This document shows, piece by piece, positions 52,255 to 61,150 of a stretch of DNA of 64,000 nucleotides. Each line of letters starts with the position of its first letter. Positions within the stretch are counted from its first letter, which is position 1. The notes beneath the pieces are model-generated. The model was not told where the DNA came from. It saw only the letters and a program-made list of their open reading frames with translations, and searched no databases. The DNA is taken from the NCBI GenBank assembly GCA_963792705.1, contig CAWBXD010000012.1, positions 744,001 through 808,000 of the forward strand, in the 5' to 3' direction. Both the position numbers and the translations under genes were made by a program. Source of the stretch: JBBQVS01 sp963792705 (GTDB lineage: Bacteria > Chloroflexota > Ktedonobacteria > Ktedonobacterales > Ktedonobacteraceae).

Positions 52255-53496
52255 TTAAGAGCCAAGTACTGTTTGTAGCGACTCCATCGCGATACCACAT
52301 GACTCCATGCTAATCCAGTTCTCGGAGCCTTTATAAAGTGAATAGTCGTTATTTACTTCGTACATCCAGCCTGCAACAGGAGCAGGAAAGAAGGAGTGTT
52401 TGGCGACAAAGAGCAGATTGGCCTCAAAGTTTGCATAGCGGTTATTGAAGATGGCGTTAGCCTCATGAAACGACTGAAGCATGTGAAGTTGCCGTATTTC
52501 TTTACGACTCCTATCGACTCTTCCCGTATTTAACATAATTTTGAAGTAGATACCGTTGTCCTTGAGATTACGTAATCCGGTTGCAGGGTCTACCACCGTA
52601 TCAAGAATTTCTTTTGCTAAATCAAGATAGGTGGCGTTATGCGTATACGCGCCAACCTTGAGCAAGGCATCCGTCTCCTGCCCAATCTCACCACCTTTAG
52701 ACTCCCAATCCCAGATTTGACCTTGACATACGGTGCGCGAAAATAGGTGGTATTTGCTGACAAATGCTTGTTTTGTGACGACACTGACTTCTCGCGCACC
52801 CGCTTGTATCCATGCCTCGTGCCCAAAACGCTTGCCAGCATCGATAAGAGCCAGACCGTTTTCCAGGTTCTGGTCCACTCGATAGCCATCAGGACAGACG
52901 GGAGCATCTTTTGCCGTTGAGTCAACAAGGGAGCCATGTGAAACTCCTACCGCCGGGTCAATCCCCTTGTACACGGCATTAGCCCAGGTCTTCATCGTCT
53001 TTGTCCAGACAGCAGTATCAGCGTATTGAGCCAACCTCTGGAAAAGGAAATAAAGCCAGCCTTTCGGCGATGTCGAACGCGCCCACTCTTTTGTGACGAT
53101 GGGTAAGAGACGGTCAATATCTGCTTTGAAAGAGGTATCTCGTGGATGCCTTGCCTCATACCAGACCATGTTTTCATATGCACGAAGATCGTTTTGTCCA
53201 TCATGCGTACTATTTTGATGTGCTGTAGGGTTGTTACGGTACCAGTTGATCCAGATACCTGTACCATATTTACCAGTTGATCCCCAACCATACCGGTTGA
53301 TATCGTCAAGCGTCTGTTTCACCATTGCGTCAAGTGAAGCATCAGCTACAGAATAACTAGAGGACACCGACGAAGATTGCGGCTTCATTGCCTCGGTAGA
53401 CGAAATAGTACTGCTCAAGAATGAGCAACCACTCGTACTAATACATAGGAGCAGCAAGAGAAACAAGAAAAGGTGATGTTTGAAGTGTATTTTCAC
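52255..53496 (-). CDS. Lipoprotein with alpha/alpha-toroid glycosidase-like domain
   Basis: 413 residues. Lipobox STSGC puts the lipid on Cys24, and a Ser-rich linker follows to ~55. The rest is helical with repeated aromatic/Gly patterns (WGSTGKYGTGIWINWY, GSENWISMESCG) of the six-hairpin glycosidase-like folds. This suggests a polysaccharide-acting enzyme, but I cannot identify catalytic residues. It lies tail-to-tail with the glycan cluster and may trim or bind its product. Confidence 0.65.
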   Translation of the reverse strand: MKIHFKHHLFLFLLLLLCISTSGCSFLSSTISSTEAMKPQSSSVSSSYSVADASLDAMVKQTLDDINRYGWGSTGKYGTGIWINWYRNNPTAHQNSTHDGQNDLRAYENMVWYEARHPRDTSFKADIDRLLPIVTKEWARSTSPKGWLYFLFQRLAQYADTAVWTKTMKTWANAVYKGIDPAVGVSHGSLVDSTAKDAPVCPDGYRVDQNLENGLALIDAGKRFGHEAWIQAGAREVSVVTKQAFVSKYHLFSRTVCQGQIWDWESKGGEIGQETDALLKVGAYTHNATYLDLAKEILDTVVDPATGLRNLKDNGIYFKIMLNTGRVDRSRKEIRQLHMLQSFHEANAIFNNRYANFEANLLFVAKHSFFPAPVAGWMYEVNNDYSLYKGSENWISMESCGIAMESLQTVLGS

Positions 53497-53667
53497 ACGA
53501 ACCTCATATTCTGAAGTAATCTTTAGCTGAATGAGAAGAGCTATTCACTAAACGTGACTCAGAATAGACATCCATAGTAACATCTGTATTACTTATGATA
53601 CTACTATAAGTATATTTACATGCTTCAATACATCAAAGATAGAAAAATACTTAATAGATGAAGGGCT

Positions 53668-54072
53668 TTATGTGAGTAGATTGAGGCTGAGTTTGAGGGC
53701 AAGATCGACCTTGACAAGTTCTTCAGGGGTGATAGCACCGCGTCGGCGCAGGAGGCGAGATTTCTCGACGGTCATAACCTGTTCGCATTTCACGTCGGTA
53801 AAGTTAGTCAAGCCATTTTCTTCGCTTGGAGCGATACGAACGTGCAAGGAGAGTTCACGCTCGGTGCGGCTCATGGAGGCAACAATCGTTAAAGGGTACG
53901 CAGCAGATGCATTCCCTCGGTCATTTTGGATGATTAAAGCGGGTCGTGTGCCTTGTTGCTCAGCACCTCGACCTGGAGACCAATTTACGTCCCAAATCTC
54001 TCCGCGACGTGGGCTTGGTGGACCATCATGTTGTCTATGGCTGGGCTGTGTCTGCCTGGCCTCACTACTCAT
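53668..54072 (-). CDS. mazF: MazF/PemK-family toxin endoribonuclease
   Basis: 134 residues with a ~20-residue polar N-terminal extension. The MazF fold is clear: PRRGEIWDVNW, TRPALIIQNDRGN, LTIVASMS, and VKCEQVMTVEKSRLLRR. MazF toxins cut mRNA at short sequences and are held inactive by the antitoxin. It starts 3 bases after the antitoxin gene ends, so the pair is one operon. Confidence 0.92.
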   Translation of the reverse strand: MSSEARQTQPSHRQHDGPPSPRRGEIWDVNWSPGRGAEQQGTRPALIIQNDRGNASAAYPLTIVASMSRTERELSLHVRIAPSEENGLTNFTDVKCEQVMTVEKSRLLRRRGAITPEELVKVDLALKLSLNLLT

Positions 54073-54075
54073 GCG

Positions 54076-54402
54076 TTATGCAACCATACCTTCGGCACTG
54101 GCATGAAAAAAGAATTGGGCTTCTTCAAGGGTGTCTGGAATTGTACCGAGGTAGGCATATGCATCGTCAAGCGTAGTGTTGATGGAGGAGAGAGCTTGTT
54201 CGCGCTTCTGAACAATCGCCGATTTTAGTTGCTGATAATTATCTTGTCTCATCAGTTCCATAATTGTTTCCACGACATCTCCTAACGATGACTCTAGTTC
54301 AACTGCGAGAGCTTTTAGCTCTTTATGTTGCGTTGAGGGGATTTGGATTGATTTTCGGACGAGGTTCTCATGACGATAAAAATCGGTTTGGGCAACGGCC
54401 AT
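54076..54402 (-). CDS. Antitoxin of the MazF pair (ribbon-helix-helix type N-terminus)
   Basis: 108 residues. VRKSIQIPSTQHKELKALA followed by a helix resembles a ribbon-helix-helix DNA-binding domain; the C-terminal half (DAYAYLGTIPDTLEEAQFFF) would bind the toxin. AGGAGG precedes the ATG at good spacing, stronger than the toxin's own site, which fits antitoxin excess. The family is inferred from position and pattern. Confidence 0.75.
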   Translation of the reverse strand: MAVAQTDFYRHENLVRKSIQIPSTQHKELKALAVELESSLGDVVETIMELMRQDNYQQLKSAIVQKREQALSSINTTLDDAYAYLGTIPDTLEEAQFFFHASAEGMVA

Positions 54403-54448
54403 GAAAGCGCCTCCTATTTACAAGACGACGTATATCTTTTCTGTCTCC

Positions 54449-54477
54449 ATTGTACTTTCCTCATCGCCAATTGTCAA
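54449..54477 (-). promoter_or_regulatory. Promoter of the toxin-antitoxin operon
   Basis: On the minus strand TTGACA (54477-54472), exactly 17 bp, TACAAT (54454-54449). The antitoxin probably binds here to autoregulate, as is usual for such pairs. Confidence 0.85.
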
Positions 54478-54517
54478 TAAAAATAGTGAGAAAGTCAGAA
54501 AGATGTATAGTGCAACC

Positions 54518-56338
54518 CTATGCTTGAGGAAGGGCTAGCAAGAATGTCGAGCCTTCGCCAGAGATACCTGCGCTTTCAACCCATATTTGACCACTCATGG
54601 CTTCAGCCAATTGGCGACAGAGGTAGAGACCAAGGCCGGCACCGCGTTGGACGCTGTTCATAGCACTCTCTAAACGGACAAATTTGGCAAAGAGACGTGT
54701 GATATCTTCCTGGGCGATACCCGGACCCCAATCACGGATAGCAATGACAATAAAATGTTGTATCGAGGATGCTGGTATAGAGAGTTGAGCTTGCGCCAGT
54801 CTTTGCTCAAGCCTTGTTCGGTCCACACCCGTTACTGTAGTAGCGACCTTTGACGGAGGAGGCGCATACTTTAGTGCATTTCCAATGACATTGAGCAGAA
54901 TCTGACGCAGACGAAGATCATCAGCTTTTACATGCCAATGTTCATCTATATCTACAAGCAGGGTGCGATGTTCCATCGTAAATGTCGGTTCAAGAATTTC
55001 GGTGATATGTTGTACCGCGTTCCGCACCTGCACCGTTTCCAGGTGAAGCGTTACCCGATCCTGATGAACACTACTCGTGTCCATCACATTTCCTAGCAAT
55101 AGAATAAGTTCTTCGCAAGCACGACTCGCAAGCCCCACAAAGCGTTGTTTCATCTCGTTATCCAGAACGGATGTATGTATCGTCAGGAGTTCAAGGTAGC
55201 CTTGAATGGCTGTCAGAGGAGTACGCAACTCGTGCGAGGCAGTCATCAGGAAGTGATTGGTAAGCTGCTCAGACTTTTGTGCCTCTTTAAGAGCTTCACG
55301 AAGTTTTGTGTACAAAAGCGCATTGGTTAAGGCAATGCCAGCATGCACTCCAATCTCTTCGAGTAGTGTTAGGTGACGTTGCGTGTATGCATAACGTTGA
55401 TAACTTTGTGCCGAGAGACTACCAATCAGTTCATCGCCATAAAAGATCGGTACAAAGAGAAATGATTGTGATGGTCGTCCATTACCGTAAAGATCGTCGC
55501 CATCCTTCTCCACATATTCAGCACGTTGATTCGCTACTGCGAAGGCATCATATTCTTCTACCGTACCAAGTATATAGGAATGCTTCTCGCTGGAAAGAAC
55601 CTTATCAATCCAAAGAGGAATTTCATTGTAGAGCGTAGGTGGATAGACAACACCTTCATCAATGAGATATTCCATCATCATCGTTCTGTCGTCACAATTG
55701 TAGCGCGAAATGACAAGCGCATCGACGGGCATAATCTTCCGTGTCTGCTCATAGATAGTACGATATACGTCTTTCAGGTCATACAATGCGCTAGGTGCAA
55801 AGAGCGCACGACCAATTTCGATCAGGGCAGTCCGCTCCTCATTGCTCTGTTTGGCTTCTTTGTACAATCGCTCCTCTTCGATAACCATAGCAGCCTGCTC
55901 CGCAAATACATCGAGGAATAGCAATGCTTCGTCCGTTAGTGTTCTCTCGACTGTATGAGAGTGACTTAACACTAACAAACCAACAAAGGTGTGTGGTTCG
56001 CTCATAAGAGGGACAAGGAATAAATCTATTGACTTGTTTCTCAGGTATACACAGTCGGTGGTGTTTTGCCACAATGTGGACGTGCGAGGAATAGAATATA
56101 CGTCATTGACTCTCTTGGCATTACTCATCAGCATCCTCACATCTATGGTAGAGAGGGGATGTTGCCGAAAGTAGTCTTCCTGTTTATCTGTGAGGCCAGC
56201 AGTAGTACGAATGCAAAACTCTTCGTCGTTCTCGTGCATATATAAGGCACACTGCTGAAAATGCAGGGAGGTACATAAGGCAAGTATGACCTTTTTCAAG
56301 CGTGTATCAAATTCTTGTTGGGTTGTGTGTGTTTGCAT
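54518..56338 (-). CDS. Cytoplasmic sensor histidine kinase with two GAF domains
   Basis: 606 residues. GAF-like domains cover ~10-155 and ~170-340, then HisKA with His369 (TASHELRTPLTAIQGY) and HATPase with N box LLNVIGNALKYAPP, G1 DWGPGI and G2 GAGLGLYLCRQL. No membrane helix is present, so the signal is probably internal (small ligand or redox state). No response regulator is adjacent. Confidence 0.92.
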   Translation of the reverse strand: MQTHTTQQEFDTRLKKVILALCTSLHFQQCALYMHENDEEFCIRTTAGLTDKQEDYFRQHPLSTIDVRMLMSNAKRVNDVYSIPRTSTLWQNTTDCVYLRNKSIDLFLVPLMSEPHTFVGLLVLSHSHTVERTLTDEALLFLDVFAEQAAMVIEEERLYKEAKQSNEERTALIEIGRALFAPSALYDLKDVYRTIYEQTRKIMPVDALVISRYNCDDRTMMMEYLIDEGVVYPPTLYNEIPLWIDKVLSSEKHSYILGTVEEYDAFAVANQRAEYVEKDGDDLYGNGRPSQSFLFVPIFYGDELIGSLSAQSYQRYAYTQRHLTLLEEIGVHAGIALTNALLYTKLREALKEAQKSEQLTNHFLMTASHELRTPLTAIQGYLELLTIHTSVLDNEMKQRFVGLASRACEELILLLGNVMDTSSVHQDRVTLHLETVQVRNAVQHITEILEPTFTMEHRTLLVDIDEHWHVKADDLRLRQILLNVIGNALKYAPPPSKVATTVTGVDRTRLEQRLAQAQLSIPASSIQHFIVIAIRDWGPGIAQEDITRLFAKFVRLESAMNSVQRGAGLGLYLCRQLAEAMSGQIWVESAGISGEGSTFLLALPQA

Positions 56339-56401
56339 ATACTTTCACGCCCCTCCCTTTTTAAGAAGAGTATATCATTAAGATGCAAGAGGACACAAAA
56401 A

Positions 56402-56470
56402 AGAGAAATGCAGGAAGACCGCTACCTTCATCATTCCCCGAATGCGGTTGCGGTCTTCCTGCATTTCTCT
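56402..56470 (-). terminator. 21-bp perfect stem after the secreted Thr-rich protein gene
   Basis: Arms 56402-56422 and 56450-56470 are exact reverse complements with a 27-base loop; it begins 5 bases past the leftward stop codon and is followed by TTTTTTGTG in that direction. Confidence 0.8.
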
Positions 56471-56475
56471 CTTTA

Positions 56476-57582
56476 TTAGAGGCAAAGCCACCAATTGGAG
56501 AAGGTACATGATGGAGTTGGAGTATCAGTTGACGTTGGAGTTGCTGGCACGGATGTAGCTGTTCCAGAGGCTGTGGTGGTCGCGGTTACTGTCGGCGTTG
56601 TAGTACTGACTGCGCCGCCGCTTGCAAGCCATTCTGTACCATTTGGATACAGGATACCATCTTGTGCGCCTGAGTCGCCCCAGCCATTGTAGCATTTGTT
56701 GCCACTCTCGCAGGTTCCATCGTCGATAGCAGAGCTATCGCCAGTAGCAATTACACGTCCTGTTCCATAAGTGCTACGTGCAATGAAAACGCCTGTAGTA
56801 CCAGTGTTGGATGAGCCTGTGGTGTAGATGACGCCAACAACATTAGGATTGTCCGTGGGGTGAATCGTCTCGGTTGTACCTGCATCAATCAAACTCGTAG
56901 TGCCAGTTCCAAATGGCCCTTGCAGAATAGGATCGGGATTAGCCGTATCGACACTGGGATAGTCGTGTGCAATGTCTACAGCATCAAATGTAATCCCAAA
57001 TGGGTCATTGCCAACACCGCTATTGCTCATCAAATCATTAAAAATGTGGAGCGAGTCATAACCATCATTATTGCGATCACTACCATTATGGTCTGCAACC
57101 ATGAACAGTCCACCGCCATTGTGAACAAAGGTAAGAATAGCAGTCTTTTCGCTACTGGTAAAGAGCGTGTTGGGTTCGGGTAGAACTAAAGCATTAAAGT
57201 TACTGAGATCAAGTGCGTTGCTGCTACTACCATACGTGATTGCGCTCGTGTTGGTCATCAAGCTGTAACGACCAGTCTTTTGGAGCGCAACGCCCCATGA
57301 ACTGATGCCGCCAGTCCAGTCTGTTTCCACCTGTGGATTGGGATTTTCCTTGAGGGGGTCGGGTTGACTAGAACTGATAACCCAGTCGGCGTTGCCTGCT
57401 GTTTCAGCATGGGCATCGTCGAACAGAACCTTATATGAAGTAGAGGAGGCAGCCATATGAGTGTAGGTAGCATGTACCTTTCCAAGCGGCTGCTGACTAA
57501 GGGCGAACAGGCCACTCACGATAAGAACGATGAGTGCAAGCCATAGATAAAGTTTCCACCGCGTTTGTGAAAGAGATGTCAT
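56476..57582 (-). CDS. Secreted protein with GATase1/DUF4350-like domain and Thr/Pro-rich tail
   Basis: 368 residues. An N-terminal signal or anchor helix (~11-30). Residues ~50-310 have a Rossmann-like pattern typical of secreted ThuA/DUF4350-type domains: YKVLFDDAHAE, NFNALVLPEPNT, ILTFVHNGGGLFMVADHNGSD and GRVIATGDSSAID. The end is a Thr/Pro/Ser linker with a short Cys/Trp motif (CTFSNWWLCL). It may act on or bind extracellular carbohydrate, which is inference. Confidence 0.7.
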   Translation of the reverse strand: MTSLSQTRWKLYLWLALIVLIVSGLFALSQQPLGKVHATYTHMAASSTSYKVLFDDAHAETAGNADWVISSSQPDPLKENPNPQVETDWTGGISSWGVALQKTGRYSLMTNTSAITYGSSSNALDLSNFNALVLPEPNTLFTSSEKTAILTFVHNGGGLFMVADHNGSDRNNDGYDSLHIFNDLMSNSGVGNDPFGITFDAVDIAHDYPSVDTANPDPILQGPFGTGTTSLIDAGTTETIHPTDNPNVVGVIYTTGSSNTGTTGVFIARSTYGTGRVIATGDSSAIDDGTCESGNKCYNGWGDSGAQDGILYPNGTEWLASGGAVSTTTPTVTATTTASGTATSVPATPTSTDTPTPSCTFSNWWLCL

Positions 57583-57671
57583 AAGAAATAGCTCCTTAGA
57601 AAAATTGGGTTCCGTTGAAAAAGAACGTAGAAGAGGGGAAGGTTCAGAGGATTTATAGGAGTGTTGGCAAC

Positions 57672-57713
57672 AAAGAAGCTAGGCCTATCATATTAGATGG
57701 GCCTAGCTTCTTT
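57672..57713 (-). terminator. Terminator downstream of the small orphan genes
   Basis: AAAGAAGCTAGGCC pairs with GGCCTAGCTTCTTT; read leftward it follows the 57724 gene by 10 bases. Confidence 0.75.
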
Positions 57714-57723
57714 TATCATAATA

Positions 57724-57951
57724 TTATTCAGCTACTTCTTCGGACCATATATCAGCAACGGGACTAATTTGATAAAAAAACATTCTCGCATCAAGATAGG
57801 TAAAATCGAACATTTCTGCACTTCGTTCTTTAGCTGCTTCTAGGGGTATCATATTACCAATAACCAGGTCTATATCGTTAGATTTTGCTTTAGCGCGAAA
57901 TTTAACCGGATCGCCTCTCTTTATTATCGCTTTAACCTCGATTAAGTTCAA
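57724..57951 (-). CDS. Small hypothetical protein (75 residues)
   Basis: Starts at TTG with GAGGTG just upstream. The product is soluble, mixed charge, with hydrophobic strands (IDLVIGNMIPL) and a C-terminal acidic end. I do not recognise it. It lies 8 bases after the upstream small ORF and shares its terminator, so the two look like a small two-gene unit, possibly a toxin-antitoxin-like or selfish cassette. Confidence 0.5.
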   Translation of the reverse strand: MNLIEVKAIIKRGDPVKFRAKAKSNDIDLVIGNMIPLEAAKERSAEMFDFTYLDARMFFYQISPVADIWSEEVAE

Positions 57952-57959
57952 ATTTCACC

Positions 57960-58160
57960 TCATTCTTTTCTTATAAAATCGCTTTTGTAACGAATATATG
58001 TATCTTTATCATCAGGAACTCCCCTCAATATGCTCGTTGAAGGTTGAAAGTCTTTCCGTAACATTGCTCTCTGGCTAATATAAGTATACAGATGAGGCAA
58101 ACTCATGGCTGATTTCGTCAAGCACTTTAAAATAGATTGGTTATGTTGTTGGTGGAACAT
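57960..58160 (-). CDS. Small hypothetical protein (66 residues)
   Basis: 66 residues, basic, with SLPHLYTYISQRAMLRKDFQ and DDKDTYIRYKSDF. No ribosome binding site is obvious; the ATG at 58106 (residue 19) is an alternative. The composition is more AT-rich than neighbours, which may indicate transfer. It could be the 3' part of a broken gene. Confidence 0.35.
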   Translation of the reverse strand: MFHQQHNQSILKCLTKSAMSLPHLYTYISQRAMLRKDFQPSTSILRGVPDDKDTYIRYKSDFIRKE

Positions 58161-58204
58161 TTATACAAACTTTACAATTGTCTGCAAATTTTTATACACG
58201 TTTC

Positions 58205-58213
58205 TGCTATAAT
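58205..58213 (+). promoter_or_regulatory. Extended -10 promoter giving a leaderless response-regulator mRNA
   Basis: TGCTATAAT (extended -10) ends 6 bases before the ATG at 58220, so transcription would begin at or next to the start codon. No Shine-Dalgarno at normal distance exists between them, and no -35 is obvious. Confidence 0.6.
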
Positions 58214-58219
58214 CAAGGT

Positions 58220-58963
58220 ATGAAAATACTGGTGATTGAAGACGAAGCGAATATTACACAGGTGATCCGCCTGTACTTAGAGCAAGCGGAATTTACTGTA
58301 CTAAGCGCGAGCGATGGTGTTGCTGGCTTAGAGTTACATGCCCGCGAACATCCTGATCTGGTCATTCTGGACTTGATGTTGCCTGCACTCGATGGCATGG
58401 AGGTGTGCCGTCGTATTCGTGCATGGGCCAGCACACCCATTCTTATGCTCACGGCCCGACAAGGTGAAGAGGACCGCATCTCTGGCCTAGAGATGGGTGC
58501 CGATGATTATCTTGTGAAGCCCTTTAGCCCACGCGAATTGGTAAGCCGTGTCAAGGCGATTTTACGCAGGAGCACAGCTATACAAAACGGGACAAAAGAA
58601 CAAGAGCAAAGTCCCGAAGAAACACACAAGAAAAATGGGGAAGAACTTCGCTTTGATACCCTCATCATCACCATTCCAGCGCGACGCGTGACCATTGCGG
58701 GTCAACCTATCACATTGACGGTGAAAGAATTTGATCTGCTTGTCACCCTTGCCTCAGCCCCTGATCGCGTCTTCACGAGAGAAGCATTGCTCAATCAAGT
58801 ATGGGGTTACACCTATCTTGGTGATGGACGTACTGTAGATGTACATATCGGGACACTACGCAAGAAGATGGAAGCGGTCAAGGATGCGCCACATTATATC
58901 CAGACCGTGTGGGGTGTAGGCTATAAGTTTGTGCCATCATCTACAACGGCAGGGAAGTTGTAA
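58220..58963 (+). CDS. OmpR/PhoB-family response regulator
   Basis: 247 residues. Receiver with Glu7-Asp8 (VIEDE), phosphoacceptor Asp51 (ILDLMLPALDG) and VKPFSPREL; a Glu/Gln-rich linker; and a winged-helix domain (ITLTVKEFDLLVTLA, RTVDVHIGTLRKKM, VWGVGYKF). I chose the ATG at 58220 from alignment with the usual receiver start (MKILVIEDE) and its promoter. The kinase gene follows 14 bases later, forming a canonical two-component pair. Confidence 0.95.
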   Translation: MKILVIEDEANITQVIRLYLEQAEFTVLSASDGVAGLELHAREHPDLVILDLMLPALDGMEVCRRIRAWASTPILMLTARQGEEDRISGLEMGADDYLVKPFSPRELVSRVKAILRRSTAIQNGTKEQEQSPEETHKKNGEELRFDTLIITIPARRVTIAGQPITLTVKEFDLLVTLASAPDRVFTREALLNQVWGYTYLGDGRTVDVHIGTLRKKMEAVKDAPHYIQTVWGVGYKFVPSSTTAGKL

Positions 58964-58977
58964 AAGGGGTGATCGCC

Positions 58978-60468
58978 GTGAAAAGATACCTTCATCGCAT
59001 GCCCCTCAGTCTACGCACGAAACTCGTATTGAGTTATCTCATGGTCGCGCTTGGGGCAATTCTAATTCTTGCTATTGTAGTCGTACTTGCAATTCAAAGC
59101 TACTTTGCTAACTCTCAAATAGATAACCTGCGTATGCCTACAGAGTATGAAGCCCAGCAAATTGCGGGATATTACGATAGTACATCGGGAACATTTCCGG
59201 GTGTTAACTCAACTATCAGTCGTTTTAGCCTGACCCTGCAACTGGTGGTGGGTAAGGATGGTCACTTAACTTTTCCTATAGATATCCTCGATGGGTCTAC
59301 AGGAAATACAAATGTAGAGAATACAGTTACTCAGGCTCTTACGCAATCACTTGCTGGACAAGAGGCACAGGGACGTTTTCAAGCTTCACCTCACGATCAG
59401 CCGACGCAATTTGTCTATGTAAGCGTACCGATACGTCGTAATGGGCAAGCCAACGGGCAAATTATTGGTGCGATCTTGCTTGCTCAACCTGCGGAATATC
59501 CTAACGGTACACCGAGCGTGTTCTTGCGAAATGTGAATATTGCTGTACTTGTGAGTGGTACTGGTATTGCGCTTATTGTAATCTTGTTTAGTCTCCTGAT
59601 GGCACGTCAGTTGACACGACCAGTAGAAGCACTCACGGTCGCGGCAGAGCAAATGAAGCGCGGCAAATATACTGAGCGCGTTATAGTCCCAAAGACGCAA
59701 GATGAGTTGAGTCAACTCGCGCTAACCTTTAATGCAATGGCCGATACGATTGAATCGGATGTCAACGAACTACGAAAACAAGACCAGATGCGTCGTGAAC
59801 TGATTGCCAATATCGCACACGATCTCGCCACACCGCTCACAGCCGTACAGGGGTTTAGTGAAGCACTCGCGGATGATCTAATCTCGAAACCAGAGGCACG
59901 GCACGAGACGGCCCAATTGATTGGACGCGAAGTGCAACGTCTCCGTCGCCTCGTGGCAGATATGCAGCAGATGTCATCATTGGAGTCGGGCCAAATCAAA
60001 CTCGATCTCGCGCCACTTGATCTTTATTCGCTTGTGGATGAGACGTTAGCGGTGCTCATGCCAGAATGTGAAGAGGCTGGCATTCGTATATGTAACGAGA
60101 TTGCGCCTAACACACCACTTGTGTTAGCGGATAGTGACCGTATCACGCAAGTGCTGCTCAATCTGCTTGACAACGCTCGGCGGCATACGCTCGTAGGTGG
60201 CAGCATCACCGTGTCTGCTCAAAGGGCGGTAGATGCGCTCAAGGTGTCGGTCAGCGATACAGGGGTAGGTATTGACGCAAAGGATTTGCCACACATCTTT
60301 GAACGCTTCTATCGTGCCGACCGTTCGCGCACGGGCGCGACGGGTGGCAGTGGTCTGGGCCTGTCGATTGTCAAAGCTATTATTGTGGCACATAGAGGCG
60401 ACATTAGCGCGGAAAGTACGCCAGGGGAGGGGACGTGTGTCTCGTTCACGCTCCCACTCGCGGCCTAG
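58978..60468 (+). CDS. Membrane sensor histidine kinase (BaeS/PhoR-like), partner of the OmpR-type regulator
   Basis: 496 residues from the GTG at 58978, which has AAGGGG 8 bases before it. Membrane helix 1 (~20-45), a ~140-residue extracytoplasmic sensor, membrane helix 2 (~185-207) with HAMP (RPVEALTVAAEQMK), HisKA with NIAHDLATPLTAVQGF, and HATPase (N box LLNLLDNARRHT, G1 DTGVGI, G2 GGSGLGLSIVK). The HDLATP sequence is a slight variant of the usual HELRTP. The signal is unknown. Confidence 0.95.
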   Translation: MKRYLHRMPLSLRTKLVLSYLMVALGAILILAIVVVLAIQSYFANSQIDNLRMPTEYEAQQIAGYYDSTSGTFPGVNSTISRFSLTLQLVVGKDGHLTFPIDILDGSTGNTNVENTVTQALTQSLAGQEAQGRFQASPHDQPTQFVYVSVPIRRNGQANGQIIGAILLAQPAEYPNGTPSVFLRNVNIAVLVSGTGIALIVILFSLLMARQLTRPVEALTVAAEQMKRGKYTERVIVPKTQDELSQLALTFNAMADTIESDVNELRKQDQMRRELIANIAHDLATPLTAVQGFSEALADDLISKPEARHETAQLIGREVQRLRRLVADMQQMSSLESGQIKLDLAPLDLYSLVDETLAVLMPECEEAGIRICNEIAPNTPLVLADSDRITQVLLNLLDNARRHTLVGGSITVSAQRAVDALKVSVSDTGVGIDAKDLPHIFERFYRADRSRTGATGGSGLGLSIVKAIIVAHRGDISAESTPGEGTCVSFTLPLAA

Positions 60469-60498
60469 TTTTGAGCATTTCAAAAGGGAAAAAGGGGC

Positions 60499-60527
60499 TT
60501 GACGAGGCTTGGACGACATGATATAGT
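60499..60527 (+). promoter_or_regulatory. Promoter of tRNA-Phe
   Basis: TTGACG (60499-60504), 17-bp spacer, TATAGT (60522-60527), just upstream of the tRNA. Confidence 0.85.
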
Positions 60528-60540
60528 AGTCACACAGCAA

Positions 60541-60613
<73 letters not shown>

Positions 60614-60630
60614 CTTTTCATTGTATCAAG

Positions 60631-60667
60631 AGTGCCTCAAGCCGCTTCACAGCACGCTTGAGGCACT
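60631..60667 (+). terminator. Terminator of tRNA-Phe; gap to 61150
   Basis: AGTGCCTCAAGC pairs with GCTTGAGGCACT. The following ~480 bases up to the IS remnant hold no gene I can support; the ORFs there have no recognisable motif. Confidence 0.65.
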
Positions 60668-61150
60668 ACTCATTTCTCCCGTTTTTGCGGGTTGACAGCA
60701 AAACTGACAGCAATATGGACATCCTCATTCTTTCAGTGCTCAATTCAGCTTTTCCATCGCATCTTTTTGCTCTTCCATCCCCTGCTCATTATCGAACTAG
60801 GCTTCGATCCCACGCTCGATCCCCCTGCCTCTACGGCTTCAACGCCCAAGCCACTGTACTTTGCGACTTTTGGTTGCGTCAACAACTGCATACTCTGGAC
60901 ACCAAGGTCTTAGACGCTCTGCTTCACGCCATCGTTCACGCTCTGCGTGTCCACATTCCTAGTCTGGGTGAAACTATAATGGTACCAATTTCCTGATGCA
61001 TCTGCATCTCTCGTGTTAAGCTGTACAATAGAAAGAATTCTCATTTTGCTCGACTCGCTCAAGTGGCCAATTCCTCATACGAGCATTTCCCCAAAAAGTT
61101 GCCAGAGCACGAGAGTTGCGGATGAGAACCATCAATTCAGGGCACAGTAA

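Noticed and set aside
53672..54106. Plus-strand ORF opposite the MazF gene
   Set aside because: The minus strand carries the recognisable toxin with promoter and ribosome binding sites; the plus reading has no motif.
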